Assembly (NCBI RefSeq): GCF_021343995.1
Contig: NZ_JAJTTE010000012.1
Location: forward strand, 83,500-147,499
Direction of reading: 5' to 3'
Length of the DNA: 64,000 nucleotides
From: Pseudonocardia terrae
GTDB taxonomy: Bacteria; Actinomycetota; Actinomycetes; Mycobacteriales; Pseudonocardiaceae
Within the stretch, counting starts at the first letter, position 1; the number at the start of each line of letters is the position of its first letter. The notes under the pieces were generated by a model that did no database searches, was not told the DNA's origin, and saw only the letters and a list, made by a program, of their open reading frames with translations. Positions 45,450-55,391 of the stretch are shown piece after piece. A program made the position numbers and the translations under genes.

Positions 45450-46979
45450 TCAGCCGTTGGCGGCGATGTCCTCGAGGAGGGCGACCAGGGTGCGCACCGG
45501 CACGCCCGTGCCGCCCTTGGGCGTGTAGCCCCAGGCGCCGCCGGTGTTGAACGACGGGCCGGCGATGTCGATGTGCGCCCACGGCAGCCCGTCGGCGACG
45601 AACTCGCGCAGGAAGATCCCCGCCGCGAGCATGCCGCCGAAGCGGTTGCCCGTGACGTTGGCCAGGTCGGCGATGCGTGAGTCGAGCTCGCCGCGCAGGT
45701 GCTCGGGCAGCGGCATGGCCCAGGCGTCCTCGCCGACCGAGCGGCCGAGCGCGGCGACCCGGTCGCGGAAGTCGTCGCTGCCCATCACGCCGGCCGTGCG
45801 GGTGCCCAGGGCGACCATCTGCGCACCGGTGAGGGTGGAGGTCTCGACGAGGTAGTCGGGCTCGTCCTCGGCCGCGCGGACCATGGCGTCGGCCAGGATC
45901 AGCCGGCCCTCCGCGTCCGTGTTCAGCACCTCGACGGTCTTACCGCCGTACATCGACAGCACGTCGCCGGGCCGGTACGCGGTGTCCGACGGCATGTTCT
46001 CGGCCATCGGCACGGTCGCGGTCACGGCCACGGGGAGGTTCAGCCGGGCAGCCAGTACCGTCGTCGCGATCACCGCGGCAGCCCCGGACATGTCCGAGGT
46101 CATGTGGTCCATGTTGGCGGCGGGCTTGATCGAGATTCCGCCGGTGTCGAAGGTGATGCCCTTGCCGATCAGGGCGACCTTCTTCACCGGGTTCTCCCCG
46201 CCCGACCAGCGCAGCCGGACCAGCCGCGGCAGCCGCGACGACCCCTGCCCGACGCCGAGGATGCCGCCGTACCCGCCGGCGGCCAGCGCCTCGTGGTCGA
46301 GCACCTCGACCTGCAGCCCGGCGGTCTCGCCCAGCTCGCGGGCACGGGTGGCGAAGCTCTCGGGGTAGAGCGCGTTGGGCGGGGTGTTGATCAGGTCGCG
46401 CGCGGTGCTCACCGCCTGGGCGACGGCGTAGGCATGCTCCAGCACGTCGGCGTCGCCGCCGGGGAACTCGACCGACTCGATCGGCTTCTTCCCGGCCGTC
46501 GGGTCGCCCTTGAACGCGGTGAACCGGTAGGCCCCGAGCAGCACGCCCTCCGCGGCGGCGGCCAGGTCGACCGCGCCGAGCGTGCTGACCACGCGGCCAC
46601 TGCCCGCGAGCGCCCGGGCGACCGCGCCCGACGCCCGGCGTACCTGGTCGGCGGGGATCGCGCCGGACTCGTCGGCCTTGCCGAGCCCGACCCCGACGAC
46701 GAGCGGGGAGCCGACCGCCCCGCGCGAGGGCAGCTTCACGACCTCCTCCACCTTGCCGGTGGCACCGGCCAGGGCGAGCAGGCCGGCCAGCGTGCCGTCG
46801 AACGCGGCGTCGATCTCCTCGGCTCCCGGCGCGAGGACCGGCTCGGTCTCCTCGCCGTTCCCGCCGTTGCCGTTCGCGCCCGGGAGCACGCCGACGACGA
46901 GGACGTCGGCCTCGGCCGCCGCGGCGGGGCCCTCCAGGGCGCCGATGCGGGTGCCGGTCTGCGGGACGGTGGTCGTCAA
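45450..46979 (-). CDS. pepA: Leucyl aminopeptidase (M17)
   Basis: 509 aa, close to mycobacterial PepB. Two-metal aminopeptidase that removes N-terminal residues. Catalytic core: [14 protein letters not shown] (metal ligands, Lys), [15 protein letters not shown], and [14 protein letters not shown] with the Arg that holds bicarbonate. The start is taken as TTG 46979, which gives LTTTVPQTG and has GGAGA 6 nt upstream; upstream in-frame starts give a basic Arg/Pro tail without a ribosome site. A Gly/Asn low-complexity loop ([11 protein letters not shown]) is lineage-specific. Confidence 0.92.
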   Translation of the reverse strand: MTTTVPQTGTRIGALEGPAAAAEADVLVVGVLPGANGNGGNGEETEPVLAPGAEEIDAAFDGTLAGLLALAGATGKVEEVVKLPSRGAVGSPLVVGVGLGKADESGAIPADQVRRASGAVARALAGSGRVVSTLGAVDLAAAAEGVLLGAYRFTAFKGDPTAGKKPIESVEFPGGDADVLEHAYAVAQAVSTARDLINTPPNALYPESFATRARELGETAGLQVEVLDHEALAAGGYGGILGVGQGSSRLPRLVRLRWSGGENPVKKVALIGKGITFDTGGISIKPAANMDHMTSDMSGAAAVIATTVLAARLNLPVAVTATVPMAENMPSDTAYRPGDVLSMYGGKTVEVLNTDAEGRLILADAMVRAAEDEPDYLVETSTLTGAQMVALGTRTAGVMGSDDFRDRVAALGRSVGEDAWAMPLPEHLRGELDSRIADLANVTGNRFGGMLAAGIFLREFVADGLPWAHIDIAGPSFNTGGAWGYTPKGGTGVPVRTLVALLEDIAANG

Positions 46980-47164
46980 GGCGGGTCTCCTCGGTCGGGG
47001 TCGGCTGGGGCGGGTCGCACCGCCGCGCGGCGGCGTGATTCGGTGGGGCATCGCCGGGCCCGGGCGCCGCACCGCCCGTCGACGGGCGGTCCGAGCGCCC
47101 GGCGAGACCTCTTCGAAATGCTAATGACACCGTCGCGGGGCCGTATCGCGCAGGGTCGGATGCG

Positions 47165-48523
47165 ATGGTGGTGCACGTGGCAACGACCCTCGGCCGTCGT
47201 CTGGGCACCGCCGACGTGGTGGTGCTCGGGCTCGTCGCCATGCTCGGATCCGGAGTCTTCGCCGTCTTCGCCCCCGCCGGCGCCGCCGCGGGGCCGTGGC
47301 TGCTGTTGGCGGTGCTGCTCGCCGCCGTCGTCGCGGGGACCTGCGTGCTGTCCACCGCGGAGCTGGTGCTCGCGGGCGGCGCGGGCGGCGCGACCTTCTC
47401 CGCCGGGTACACGGCCGGCTACGTCGGGGCCCGGGACCGCCTGCACCCGGTGGCGGGCCGGCTCGCCGGCGTCACGCTGCTGATCGGCGGGGTCGCCTCC
47501 GCGGCGGCCTCCGCGGGCGTGTTCGGGGCGTACGTGCTGCCGTCGAACCCGCTGGTGGCCGGAATCGTCGTGATCGTCGTGGCCACGGTGCTCAACATCG
47601 TCGGGGTCCGGACCACCGCCCGGTCCTCCTGGCTGCTGGCCGGCGGGACGCTCGCGGTGCTGGTCGTGGTGGTCGTCGTCGGGCTGCTGGGGCCGGGCGG
47701 GGAGCAGACGGTGTCGGCGTCGGTGACGGCCGCGGGGGAGGCCCGCGGGGTCGCGGTGCCCGTCCCGCAGGCCTCGCCGGGTGCGCTCGGCGTGCTGTCC
47801 GCGGCGGGCCTGGTGTTCTTCGCGTTCGTCGGGTTCGCCAACGTCGCGACCTTCCGCGAGGAGGTCCGCACCCCGGCCCGGACCCTGCGCCGCGCCATCC
47901 CGATCGCGCTCGCCGTGTGCACGCTGACCTACCTCGCCGTCGCCGGGGCGCTGCTCGTGGGCCTGGGCACCGGCCGGATCGGCGAGGAGCACGCCCCGCT
48001 GGTCGCGCTCGTCGACACCGGCCAGGCTCCGGCGCTCGGCGTGCTGGTGCGCATCGGTGCGGCCGCGGCCGCCGGCTCGACGCTGCTGGCCGTGCTGATC
48101 GGCATCAGCCGCACGGCGATGCAGATGGGCGCCCGGGAGGACCTGCCCCGCTCGTTCGCGACGGTCTGCGGCAGCGGCGCCCCCTGGCGGTCCGACGTCC
48201 TCGGCGCGGCCCTGGCGATCCTCGTCGCCGTGCTGGCCGGGCCCATCGCCTCCATCGCGCTGTCGGCCTGCGCGATGCTGCTGCACTACGCGCTCGTGCA
48301 CGCCGCCGCGCTGCGGGTCCCGGACCGGCGGACCCCGGCCTGGGTGGCGGCCGTCGGGCTCGTGCTGTGCCTGGGCCTCGCGGCGCTGCTGCCGCGGACC
48401 ACGGTGCTGATCACCCTCGGCGTCCTGGTCGTCGGATGGGGGTTGTCCGAGCTGTCGGCGCTGCGCGGTCGCCGGAGACCGCCCGCCCGGCAGGAGGAGC
48501 CGCCGGGGGAACAGGCCGCCTGA
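47165..48523 (+). CDS. APC-family amino acid permease
   Basis: 452 aa, about twelve membrane helices. It opens with [38 protein letters not shown], the unwound-helix GSGVF motif of APC transporters, and has [24 protein letters not shown]. Probably takes up an amino acid or related solute. ATG 47165 is the first start; a short downstream GTG is possible. It ends 14 bp before the gcvT-like gene, divergent from pepA. Confidence 0.85.
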   Translation: MVVHVATTLGRRLGTADVVVLGLVAMLGSGVFAVFAPAGAAAGPWLLLAVLLAAVVAGTCVLSTAELVLAGGAGGATFSAGYTAGYVGARDRLHPVAGRLAGVTLLIGGVASAAASAGVFGAYVLPSNPLVAGIVVIVVATVLNIVGVRTTARSSWLLAGGTLAVLVVVVVVGLLGPGGEQTVSASVTAAGEARGVAVPVPQASPGALGVLSAAGLVFFAFVGFANVATFREEVRTPARTLRRAIPIALAVCTLTYLAVAGALLVGLGTGRIGEEHAPLVALVDTGQAPALGVLVRIGAAAAAGSTLLAVLIGISRTAMQMGAREDLPRSFATVCGSGAPWRSDVLGAALAILVAVLAGPIASIALSACAMLLHYALVHAAALRVPDRRTPAWVAAVGLVLCLGLAALLPRTTVLITLGVLVVGWGLSELSALRGRRRPPARQEEPPGEQAA

Positions 48524-48537
48524 GTACGGTTCCGGGC

Positions 48538-49635
48538 GTGGACGAGCTGATCACGGGGCCGCTGCACGGCCGGCACGTCGCCCTGGGGGCGACCCTCGGC
48601 GCGTTCGGCGGCTGGTCGATGCCGATCGCCTACCCGGCCGGCACGGTGGCCGAGCACACCGCGGTCCGTGAGGCCGTCGGGGTCTTCGACGTCAGCCACC
48701 TCGGCAAGCTCCTGGTCCGCGGCCCCGGCGCGGCGGCCTTCGTCAACGCCTGCCTCACCGCGGACCTCGGCCGGATCACGCCGGGGAAGGCGCAGTACAC
48801 GCTGTGCTGCACGGAGTCGGGGGGTGTCGTCGACGACCTCATCGCCTATCTCGACGGCCCGCACGAGGTCCTCCTCGTCCCCAACGCCGCCAACGCCGCC
48901 CGGGTCGCCGCGCTGCTGCGCGACGCCGCCCCGGCCGGGATCGAGGTCGTCGACCGGCACCGCGAGCTCGCCGTGATCGCGGTGCAGGGGCCGCGCTCGG
49001 CCGAGCTGCTCGCCACGACGTTCGCGGGGTCCGCCGGCGTGGCCGGGCTGGACTACATGGCGTTCGCCGACGCCGGCGAGGTCCGGGTCTGCCGCACCGG
49101 TTACACCGGCGAGCGCGGCTACGAGCTGCTCGTGCCGGCCGCGCAGGCCCCGGCGGTCTGGGACGGCCTCCTCGCGGGCGCGGAGCCGCTCGGTGTTCGG
49201 CCGTGCGGGCTGGGGGCGCGGGACACGTTGCGCACCGAGATGGGCTACCCGCTGCACGGGCAGGACCTCTCGTCCGACATCACGCCGGTTCAGGCCGGGA
49301 GCTCGTGGGCGGTCGGCTGGTCCAAGCCGGCGTTCTGGGGCCGCGAGGCGCTGCTGGCCGAGCGGGAGGCCGGCCCGGCCCGCCGGCTGCGCGGGTTGCG
49401 GGCCACCGGACGCGGGATCCCGCGCGCCGGCATGACCGTGCTGACCGGCGGCGAGCCGGTGGGGGTGACCACCTCGGGCACCTTCTCGCCGACCTTGCGG
49501 ACGGGCATCGCGCTGGCGCTGATCGACACCGCGGCGGGGGTGTCGGCCGGCGACGTCCTCACCGTGGACGTCCGGGGACGGGCCCTGGAGACGCAGGTCG
49601 TGAAGCCGCCGTTCGTCCCGTCGCACGTCCGATGA
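48538..49635 (+). CDS. gcvT: Aminomethyltransferase (glycine cleavage T protein-like)
   Basis: 365 aa folate-binding protein: [42 protein letters not shown], then [14 protein letters not shown] and the C-terminal beta barrel. Transfers the methylene unit from the lipoylated H protein to tetrahydrofolate. No gcvH or gcvP is nearby, as in mycobacteria. GTG 48538 is leaderless: TACGGT (48525-48530), directly after the permease stop, is 7 nt upstream. Confidence 0.9.
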   Translation: MDELITGPLHGRHVALGATLGAFGGWSMPIAYPAGTVAEHTAVREAVGVFDVSHLGKLLVRGPGAAAFVNACLTADLGRITPGKAQYTLCCTESGGVVDDLIAYLDGPHEVLLVPNAANAARVAALLRDAAPAGIEVVDRHRELAVIAVQGPRSAELLATTFAGSAGVAGLDYMAFADAGEVRVCRTGYTGERGYELLVPAAQAPAVWDGLLAGAEPLGVRPCGLGARDTLRTEMGYPLHGQDLSSDITPVQAGSSWAVGWSKPAFWGREALLAEREAGPARRLRGLRATGRGIPRAGMTVLTGGEPVGVTTSGTFSPTLRTGIALALIDTAAGVSAGDVLTVDVRGRALETQVVKPPFVPSHVR

Positions 49636-49688
49636 TCGGACTCCCGACCGGCTGACGCGCTCCTTGCCCGTCGGGTTACCGTTCATTC

Positions 49689-50798
49689 ATGAACGCGCCG
49701 CTGTTCACCCGAATCCCGAACCCCGCGCCGGCCTCCGACCAGCGGCGCAGCGAGATCCTGGCCGCACCGGGGTTCGGCCGCTACTTCACCGACCACATGG
49801 TCACGATCCGCTGGACGTCCGCGGAGGGCTGGCACGACCACAAGGTCGAGCCGTACGGGCCCATCGCGCTCGACCCCGCGACGATGGTCCTGCACTACGG
49901 GCAGGAGATCTTCGAGGGCCTCAAGGCGTACACGCAGCCGGACGGCACGATCGCGTCGTTCCGGCCGGAGGCCAACGCGGCCCGGTTCCGCCGGTCCGCC
50001 GTCCGCCTGGGCATGCCCGAGCTGCCCGACGAGCAGTTCATGGCCGCGCTGCGCGAGCTGATCGACGTCGACCGCGCCTGGGTGCCCCCGGCCGGCGGCG
50101 AGGAGTCGCTCTACCTGCGCCCGTTCATGATCGCCACCGAGGTCGGGCTGGGCGTGAAGCCGGCCGACTCGTACCTGTTCCTGCTGATCGCCTCGCCGGC
50201 CGGCGCGTACTTCCCGGGCGGGGTCAAGCCGGTCGACGTCTGGCTGTGCACGGACTTCACCCGCGCCGCGCTCGGCGGCACCGGCACCGCGAAGTGCGGC
50301 GGCAACTACGCCGCCTCGCTGCTGCCGCAGGCCCAGGCCGCGCAGCAGGGGTGCGCGCAGGTCGCCTACCTCGACGCCGCGGAGAAGAAGTGGGTCGAGG
50401 AGATGGGCGGGATGAACCTGTTCTTCGTCCTCGGCTCGGGCGACTCCGCGGAGCTCGTCACGCCGGAGCTGTCCGGCAGCATCCTCGAGGGCGTCACCCG
50501 GCACTCGCTGCTCACGCTGGGCAAGGAGATCGGCTGCCAGGTCACCGAGCGCAAGATCTCGGCGGAGGAGTGGCTCTCCGGGTGCGCGGACGGGACCATC
50601 ACCGAGGTCTTCGCCTGCGGCACCGCCGCGGTGATCACCCCGGTCGGCGCCGTCAAGTTCAGCGAGGGCGCCGGCGTCGGGTCGGTCCGGGTGGCCGACG
50701 GGCAGCCGGGCGCCATCACCACGCGCCTGCGCACGCTGCTCACCGACATCCAGCGGGGCAGCGGCACGGACACCCATGGGTGGATGACGGCGCTCTGA
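49689..50798 (+). CDS. ilvE: Branched-chain amino acid aminotransferase
   Basis: 369 aa PLP enzyme for the last step of Val/Leu/Ile synthesis. [48 protein letters not shown] with the PLP Lys, and [17 protein letters not shown] 49689 is leaderless with TACCGT (49677-49682) 6 nt upstream. Confidence 0.96.
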   Translation: MNAPLFTRIPNPAPASDQRRSEILAAPGFGRYFTDHMVTIRWTSAEGWHDHKVEPYGPIALDPATMVLHYGQEIFEGLKAYTQPDGTIASFRPEANAARFRRSAVRLGMPELPDEQFMAALRELIDVDRAWVPPAGGEESLYLRPFMIATEVGLGVKPADSYLFLLIASPAGAYFPGGVKPVDVWLCTDFTRAALGGTGTAKCGGNYAASLLPQAQAAQQGCAQVAYLDAAEKKWVEEMGGMNLFFVLGSGDSAELVTPELSGSILEGVTRHSLLTLGKEIGCQVTERKISAEEWLSGCADGTITEVFACGTAAVITPVGAVKFSEGAGVGSVRVADGQPGAITTRLRTLLTDIQRGSGTDTHGWMTAL

Positions 50799-50867
50799 TC
50801 TGACGCCGGCTCCTCCCTGGTGCAGCGGCAGGGACCCCTGACGCACGGCCCGGGCGTGGGTCGTGTC

Positions 50868-50963
50868 ATGGAGCCATAACGCTGTCGGGCCGGTGAGTGG
50901 AGCGCGTCATGGAGCCATAACGCGCTCGGACCGAGGCGTGGAGCGCGTTATGGAGCCACGACG
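50868..50963. repeat. Three palindrome-like repeats at exact 41-bp period
   Basis: ATGGAGCCATAACG starts at 50868 and 50909, and ATGGAGCCACGACG at 50950. The middle copy sits in the dyad GCGTCATGGAGCCATAACGC. The segments between also share TGGAGCGCGTY just before the next copy, so the whole 41 bp is the unit. It lies between convergent ilvE and cobS. The pair at 16343/16384 has the same period and a related core. Confidence 0.85.
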
Positions 50964-50966
50964 CGA

Positions 50967-51698
50967 TCACGCGGCGAGGAGCAGCAGGACGGCGGCGGTG
51001 CCCAGCTCCGCCGCCGCACCCAGCACGTCTCCGGACATCCCACCGAACCGGCGCGCGGTGTGCGCCGAGAGCGCCACCACGAGGACCGCCGCGAGCGCGA
51101 CTCCGGCCGGCCCGCGCCAGCCCGCGACCGCGTAGCCCGCGGCGGCCAGCACGACCCACCACAGCGGCGCCACCCAGGCGGGCTGTGACTCGGCGACCAT
51201 CGCGCCGAGCCCGCCCGGCCGGGCCGCCGGTACCCCGCGCCGGGCGATCCAGCAGAACCCCGCCCGCCCGCCGGCGACGGCGACCGCGGCACCGGCGACG
51301 ACCTGCCAGCCGGACAGCGCCCCCAGCGATCCCGCCTGCATGCCCAGCACCACCAGCAGCGTCACGACGGCGAAGGGCCCCGCGCCGCCGTCCTTCATCA
51401 CCGCCAGCGCCCGCTCGGGCGGGCCGAAGCAGCCCAGGCCGTCGGCGGTGTCGGCGAGCCCGTCGACGTGCATCCCCCGCGTGCCGAGCGCCAGCACCCC
51501 GACGGCGAGCAGGCCGGCCACCAGTCCGGGCACGCCGAGCGCGGTGAGGCCCCACACCACCAGCCCTGCGACGGCACCCAGCCCGGCCCCGACCAGCGGA
51601 GCCCAGCGCAACGCCCCGGCCGCGGTCCGCGCCGACGGGGCGCCGGTCCGCACGGGCAGGACGGTGAGCCAGCTCAGCGCGAGGGCGAGCGCACTCAT
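50967..51698 (-). CDS. cobS: Adenosylcobinamide-GDP ribazoletransferase
   Basis: 243 aa membrane enzyme that joins the cobinamide half to alpha-ribazole, the last steps of cobalamin assembly. The active-site segment GTRGMHVDGLADTADGLGCFGPPERALAVMKDGGAGPFAVVTLLVVL is typical. Its ATG is 7 bp from the cobT stop; with cobU and the DUF3043 gene it forms one unit. Confidence 0.95.
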   Translation of the reverse strand: MSALALALSWLTVLPVRTGAPSARTAAGALRWAPLVGAGLGAVAGLVVWGLTALGVPGLVAGLLAVGVLALGTRGMHVDGLADTADGLGCFGPPERALAVMKDGGAGPFAVVTLLVVLGMQAGSLGALSGWQVVAGAAVAVAGGRAGFCWIARRGVPAARPGGLGAMVAESQPAWVAPLWWVVLAAAGYAVAGWRGPAGVALAAVLVVALSAHTARRFGGMSGDVLGAAAELGTAAVLLLLAA

Positions 51699-51705
51699 GC
51701 CCCGC

Positions 51706-52767
51706 TCATCCGCTGACCGCGCGCACCGGCGCGATCCCGCTCGCCTCCGCGGTCGCGGTCTCGCCGAGCAGCCGGGCGGCCGCCTGGACGAGCGGCAGCA
51801 CGGTGACCGCGCCGGTGCCGTCGCCCTGGCGGACCTGCAGGTCCAGCACCGGGACGAGCTGCAGGTGCTGCAGGACGAGCGTCATCGCGGGCTCGGGGGA
51901 GTGCTGCGCGGCGAGCCACCACTGGTGCGCGCCCGGGGCCAGCTCGTCGGCCAGCAGCCCCGCGGCCCCGACGACCAGCCCGTCGAGCAGCACCGGGGTG
52001 CGCCGCAGCGCGGCCTGCACGAGGAACCCGGTGAGGACCGCGAGATCGGCGCCGCCGGCCGTGCGCAGCAGCGCGTGCGGGTCGCGCAGGTGCGGCTTCG
52101 CCCGGCGCAGGGCGTCGCGGATGGCGGCGGCCTTGCGCATCCACGCGTCGTCGCCGATGCCGGACCCCCGCCCGACGACGGCGACCGGCTCGGCCCCCGT
52201 CACCGCCGAGACCAGGGTCGAGGCCGGGGTGGTCGCGCCGACGCCCAGCGAGGCGGGGACGAGCAGGTCGGCGCCGGAGTCGACCTCCTCGTCGGCCAGG
52301 GCGCGGCCGATCCGGATCGCGTTCTCGACCTCGGCGGCGGTGAGCGCGTCCTCGCGGTCGATCCGGCCGCTGCCCCGGCGGACCTTGAACCGCTCCTGCC
52401 CGGGCAGCATCGCCTCGCGGTCCAGCCCGACGTCGACCACGCGGACCGACGCCCCGGACACCGACGCCGCCACCGCGACCGGCGCGGACTGCTCCAGCGC
52501 GGCCGCGACCTGCCGCGCGGTGACCTCCGGCGGGTACGCCGAGACGCCGGCGGCGGCGATCCCGTGGTCGGCCGCGACGACGACCACCCGCGCCCGGGAG
52601 GGCGGCCGCGGCGGGCAGACGCCCTGCATCGACGCCAGCCACAGGCCCAGGTCGGCGAGCACGCCCAGCCCGCCCGCGGGCACCGCCAACGCCTCGTACC
52701 GGGCGACGGCCTCGCGCCGCGCCTCGAGATGGGGTGCGGGGACGGCAGGGAAGGGGCTCTCGCTCAC
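51706..52767 (-). CDS. cobT: Nicotinate-nucleotide-dimethylbenzimidazole phosphoribosyltransferase
   Basis: 353 aa. Makes alpha-ribazole phosphate for the lower ligand of cobalamin. [73 protein letters not shown] and the catalytic Glu region near the N-terminal half are in place. GTG 52767 has GGAAGGG upstream, overlapping a weak TAGGAA -10. Confidence 0.95.
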   Translation of the reverse strand: MSESPFPAVPAPHLEARREAVARYEALAVPAGGLGVLADLGLWLASMQGVCPPRPPSRARVVVVAADHGIAAAGVSAYPPEVTARQVAAALEQSAPVAVAASVSGASVRVVDVGLDREAMLPGQERFKVRRGSGRIDREDALTAAEVENAIRIGRALADEEVDSGADLLVPASLGVGATTPASTLVSAVTGAEPVAVVGRGSGIGDDAWMRKAAAIRDALRRAKPHLRDPHALLRTAGGADLAVLTGFLVQAALRRTPVLLDGLVVGAAGLLADELAPGAHQWWLAAQHSPEPAMTLVLQHLQLVPVLDLQVRQGDGTGAVTVLPLVQAAARLLGETATAEASGIAPVRAVSG

Positions 52768-52871
52768 GCGCCCTTCCTACCGTCCGGCCTGGGCAGGCGC
52801 CGCGGCAGCCCACCCGTCGGCTCGCCTGCCCTTGATCGCTGTCCCGGACCGTCCGCGGCCGCCCGTGGCCT

Positions 52872-53438
52872 TCAGCGGTCCGAGGCGGCGATCACTCGGC
52901 CTGCGGCGGGCTTCAGGCGCAGTGGCAGGCCGGCCACCAGCAACACCACCTCGTCGCAGACCTCGGCGAGGGCGGCGTTGAGGGCGCCGAGCTCGTCCCG
53001 GAACAGCCGGCCGGCGCGGGTCGCGGGCACCACGCCCAGCCCGACCTCGGCCGACACCAGCACGCACGACGCCTCGACGGACGACGGCGCCCGGCGCACG
53101 GCCTCGACCAGGGTCGCGACGGCGTCGTCGACCCCGGGCGGGGTGGTGGGCGCCTCCCAGGCCTCGGTGTCGTCGAGGACGCCGGTGAGCCAGGTGGCGA
53201 GGTCGTCGACCAGCAACGGCCCGCCGCGGGCCAGTTCGGCGACGAGGTCGGGTTCCTCGACCGTGGTCCAGCAGGCCGGGCGACGCGCGGCGTGCCGGGC
53301 GATCCGGGCCTCCCACTCGAGGTCGTCGAGCCGGCGGCGGGCGGTGGCGGCGTAGCGCACGGGGGCGTCGGCGGGCAGCAGCGCCTCGGCGTACCCCGAC
53401 TTGCCCGACCGGGTGCCGCCCAGGACGAGGGTTCTCAG
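52872..53438 (-). CDS. cobU: Adenosylcobinamide kinase / phosphate guanylyltransferase, CTG start
   Basis: 188 aa. The P-loop GGTRSGKSG is at residues 6-14, so translation must begin upstream of it. In this frame the only start-like codon before the P-loop is CTG at 53438, giving LRTLVLGGTRSGKSGYAEALL, which matches the usual CobU N-terminus. The CTG overlaps the TGA of the DUF3043 gene (CTGA), mirroring normal ATGA coupling. ATG/GTG codons inside would cut off the P-loop. Other marks: LLVDDLATWLTGVL and VSAEVGLGVVPATRAGRLFRDELG. Confidence 0.88.
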   Translation of the reverse strand: MRTLVLGGTRSGKSGYAEALLPADAPVRYAATARRRLDDLEWEARIARHAARRPACWTTVEEPDLVAELARGGPLLVDDLATWLTGVLDDTEAWEAPTTPPGVDDAVATLVEAVRRAPSSVEASCVLVSAEVGLGVVPATRAGRLFRDELGALNAALAEVCDEVVLLVAGLPLRLKPAAGRVIAASDR

Positions 53439-54079
53439 ACCTGCGCCCCGCGCTGCACCCGCGGCTTGGGCACGCGGAGCTTGCGGATCTGGCTGGCCCG
53501 GGTGAAGGCGTACCAGCCGGTGCCGAGCCCGCTGATCTGCTCGTTCGGGAACTTGGCCCGCGTCTGCCTCGTGATGCGGATGCCGAGCGTGACGCCCTCC
53601 ACCACCATCACGAACAGCACGACCAGGCTGAACAGGCTCAGGTACTGCTGCACCGACGGGATCGGCAGCAGCACCGAGATCAGCACCACCACGGCGAGCG
53701 GCATGAACAGGCCCATGAGGTGCGGGCGGGAGTCCACGACATCGCGGATGTAGGCCTTGACCGGCCCGCGGTCGCGGGGGAGGAGCACCCGCTCGTCGCC
53801 GGCGTCCATCCGGGCCCGGCGCTCCGCGGCCTGCGCGCGGCGCTCGTCCTTGCTCGGGCGGTTGGCCTTGGCCAGGCGGGAGGCCTCACGCTGGGTCTTC
53901 GGCGGGGGCGGGGCCGGGCCGCGGCGCTTGGTCTCGGCGTCCCGGCGCTTCGGCGTGGGCTTGCCCTTGCCCTGCGTCCAGCGCGGATCGAGCGGCTTCT
54001 TCTCCTGCGTGCCCTCGGCCTCGTCCGTGTCGACGGACGCGGATGCCGGGGGATCGTCGGAGCGGCGCAGGAACCTCAC
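53435..54079 (-). CDS. DUF3043 family membrane protein
   Basis: 214 aa. A long charged N-terminal half (Lys/Arg/Pro-rich, about 110 residues) precedes two helices (GLFMPLAVVVLISVLLPIP and YLSLFSLVVLFVMVVEGVTLG) and a basic C-terminus. Conserved in this position in actinobacteria; function unknown. GTG 54079 with TACCCT (54088-54093) 8 nt upstream makes it leaderless. Its stop overlaps the CTG of cobU. Confidence 0.88.
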   Translation of the reverse strand: MRFLRRSDDPPASASVDTDEAEGTQEKKPLDPRWTQGKGKPTPKRRDAETKRRGPAPPPPKTQREASRLAKANRPSKDERRAQAAERRARMDAGDERVLLPRDRGPVKAYIRDVVDSRPHLMGLFMPLAVVVLISVLLPIPSVQQYLSLFSLVVLFVMVVEGVTLGIRITRQTRAKFPNEQISGLGTGWYAFTRASQIRKLRVPKPRVQRGAQV

Positions 54080-54113
54080 AGGTCCACAGGGTACGGGCGA
54101 TAGCGTGCGCGGT
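54080..54113. promoter_or_regulatory. Back-to-back leaderless promoters in 34 bp
   Basis: The gap between the divergent DUF3043 and glycerate kinase genes is 34 bp. It holds TACCCT (minus, 54088-54093) and TAGCGT (plus, 54101-54106), 7 bp apart. Each -35 region must therefore lie near or in the opposite gene. Confidence 0.65.
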
Positions 54114-55256
54114 GTGCGTGTGGTCGTCGCTCCCGACTCCTTCGGCGGAACCCTGAGCGCGCGGGCGGCGGCCGGCGCCATCGCGGAGGGCTGGCTGCGC
54201 GCCGTGCCGGACGCCCGGATCGAGCGCCTCCCGCTGGCCGACGGCGGCACCGGCTTCGTCGACGTCCTGCAGGAGCGCCTGGGCGGGATCCTGCACGAAC
54301 CGCAGGTCACGGGGCCGTTCGGCGACCCGGTGACCGCGCCGTGGCTGCAGGTCGGCACGGTCGCCTACGTCGAGTCGGCGGCGGCGTGCGGGCTGCACCA
54401 CGTGCCCCGCGAGCGGCGGACGCCGGAGGTGGCGGGGCGCGTCACCACGCGTGGGGTCGGCGAACTGCTGCTCGACGCCCGGGCCGCTGGCTGCACGGAG
54501 GCCGTCGTCGGGCTCGGCGGATCGGCCACCACCGACGGGGGTGCGGGCATGCTCGCGGCCCTCGGCGCCGCCCCGCTCGACGCGTCCGGCGCGGAGCTGC
54601 CGCCGGGCGGCGCGGACCTGGGCCGGTGCGTCCGCCTGTCCGGCACCCCGGACGCGGGGCTGTCGCTGGTCGCGGCCGCGGACGTCGACAATCCGCTCCT
54701 CGGCCCGCACGGCGCCGCCGCGGTGTTCGGTCCGCAGAAGGGGGCCGACGAGGCGACGGTCGCGGCGCTCGACGCCGCACTCGCGGTCTGGGCCGGGGTT
54801 CTCGCCGGGGCGACGGGCCGGGACGTGCGCGACGAGCCCGCCGCCGGTGCCGCCGGTGGCCTGGGGGCGGCGCTGCTGGCGCTCGGTGCGCGCCGGGAGT
54901 CCGGGGCGGGCCTGGTCCGCCGGCTCCTGGGGCTCGACGCCGCGCTCGACGCCGTCGCCGCCGAGGGCGGCCTGGCGGTCACCGGCGAGGGCAGCTTCGA
55001 CTGGCAGTCGCTGCGCGGGAAGCTGATCACCGCGGTCGCGGGCGCGGCGGCCGAGCGGGGCGTGCCGTGCGTCGTCCTGGCCGGGCGGGTCAGCGTGGGG
55101 CGGCGGGAGGCGGCCGCCGCGGGTGTCGACGCCGCCTACTCGGCCTCGGAGCACGCGGGCGGGATCGAGGCCTCGATGGCCGACCCCGCGGGCACGCTGT
55201 CGGCGCTGGCCGAGCACGTCGCGCGCCGGTGGGGCGGTTCCCCGCTGAGCCGGTGA
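54114..55256 (+). CDS. Glycerate kinase
   Basis: 380 aa, GarK/GlxK-type kinase making 2- or 3-phosphoglycerate from glycerate. Family marks: MRVVVAPDSFGGTLSARAAAGAIAEGW, LPLADGGTGFVDVLQ, GLGGSATTDGGAGMLAALGA and GEGSFDWQSLRGKLITAVA. GTG 54114 is leaderless with TAGCGT (54101-54106) 7 nt upstream. Confidence 0.95.
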   Translation: MRVVVAPDSFGGTLSARAAAGAIAEGWLRAVPDARIERLPLADGGTGFVDVLQERLGGILHEPQVTGPFGDPVTAPWLQVGTVAYVESAAACGLHHVPRERRTPEVAGRVTTRGVGELLLDARAAGCTEAVVGLGGSATTDGGAGMLAALGAAPLDASGAELPPGGADLGRCVRLSGTPDAGLSLVAAADVDNPLLGPHGAAAVFGPQKGADEATVAALDAALAVWAGVLAGATGRDVRDEPAAGAAGGLGAALLALGARRESGAGLVRRLLGLDAALDAVAAEGGLAVTGEGSFDWQSLRGKLITAVAGAAAERGVPCVVLAGRVSVGRREAAAAGVDAAYSASEHAGGIEASMADPAGTLSALAEHVARRWGGSPLSR

Positions 55257-55391
55257 CCCGGATCACCCGCTCGGCGGAGGGTGGATCCCCGCAGGCCCGG
55301 GAGGGTGTCGGCGGGAGGGCCTACTATGGGTCGCGGTACGACTCCCGGGTCGCCGGGAACAGTTCCGTCACGTGCGCTGTTGGGAGAGTTC

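Noticed and set aside
50868..50963. Possible small CRISPR array
   Set aside because: Only three units, the repeats are short dyads, the segments between them resemble each other and no cas gene is present.
51706..53438. Cobalamin riboswitch before the cob genes
   Set aside because: The gaps are too short (7, 104 and -4 bp) and no B12-box-like sequence was seen; only a 9-bp inverted pair near 52791-52831.
55356..55366. LexA (SOS) box in the erpA leader
   Set aside because: GGAAC-a-GTTCC has a 1-nt centre, whereas the actinobacterial SOS box is GAAC-n4-GTTC.
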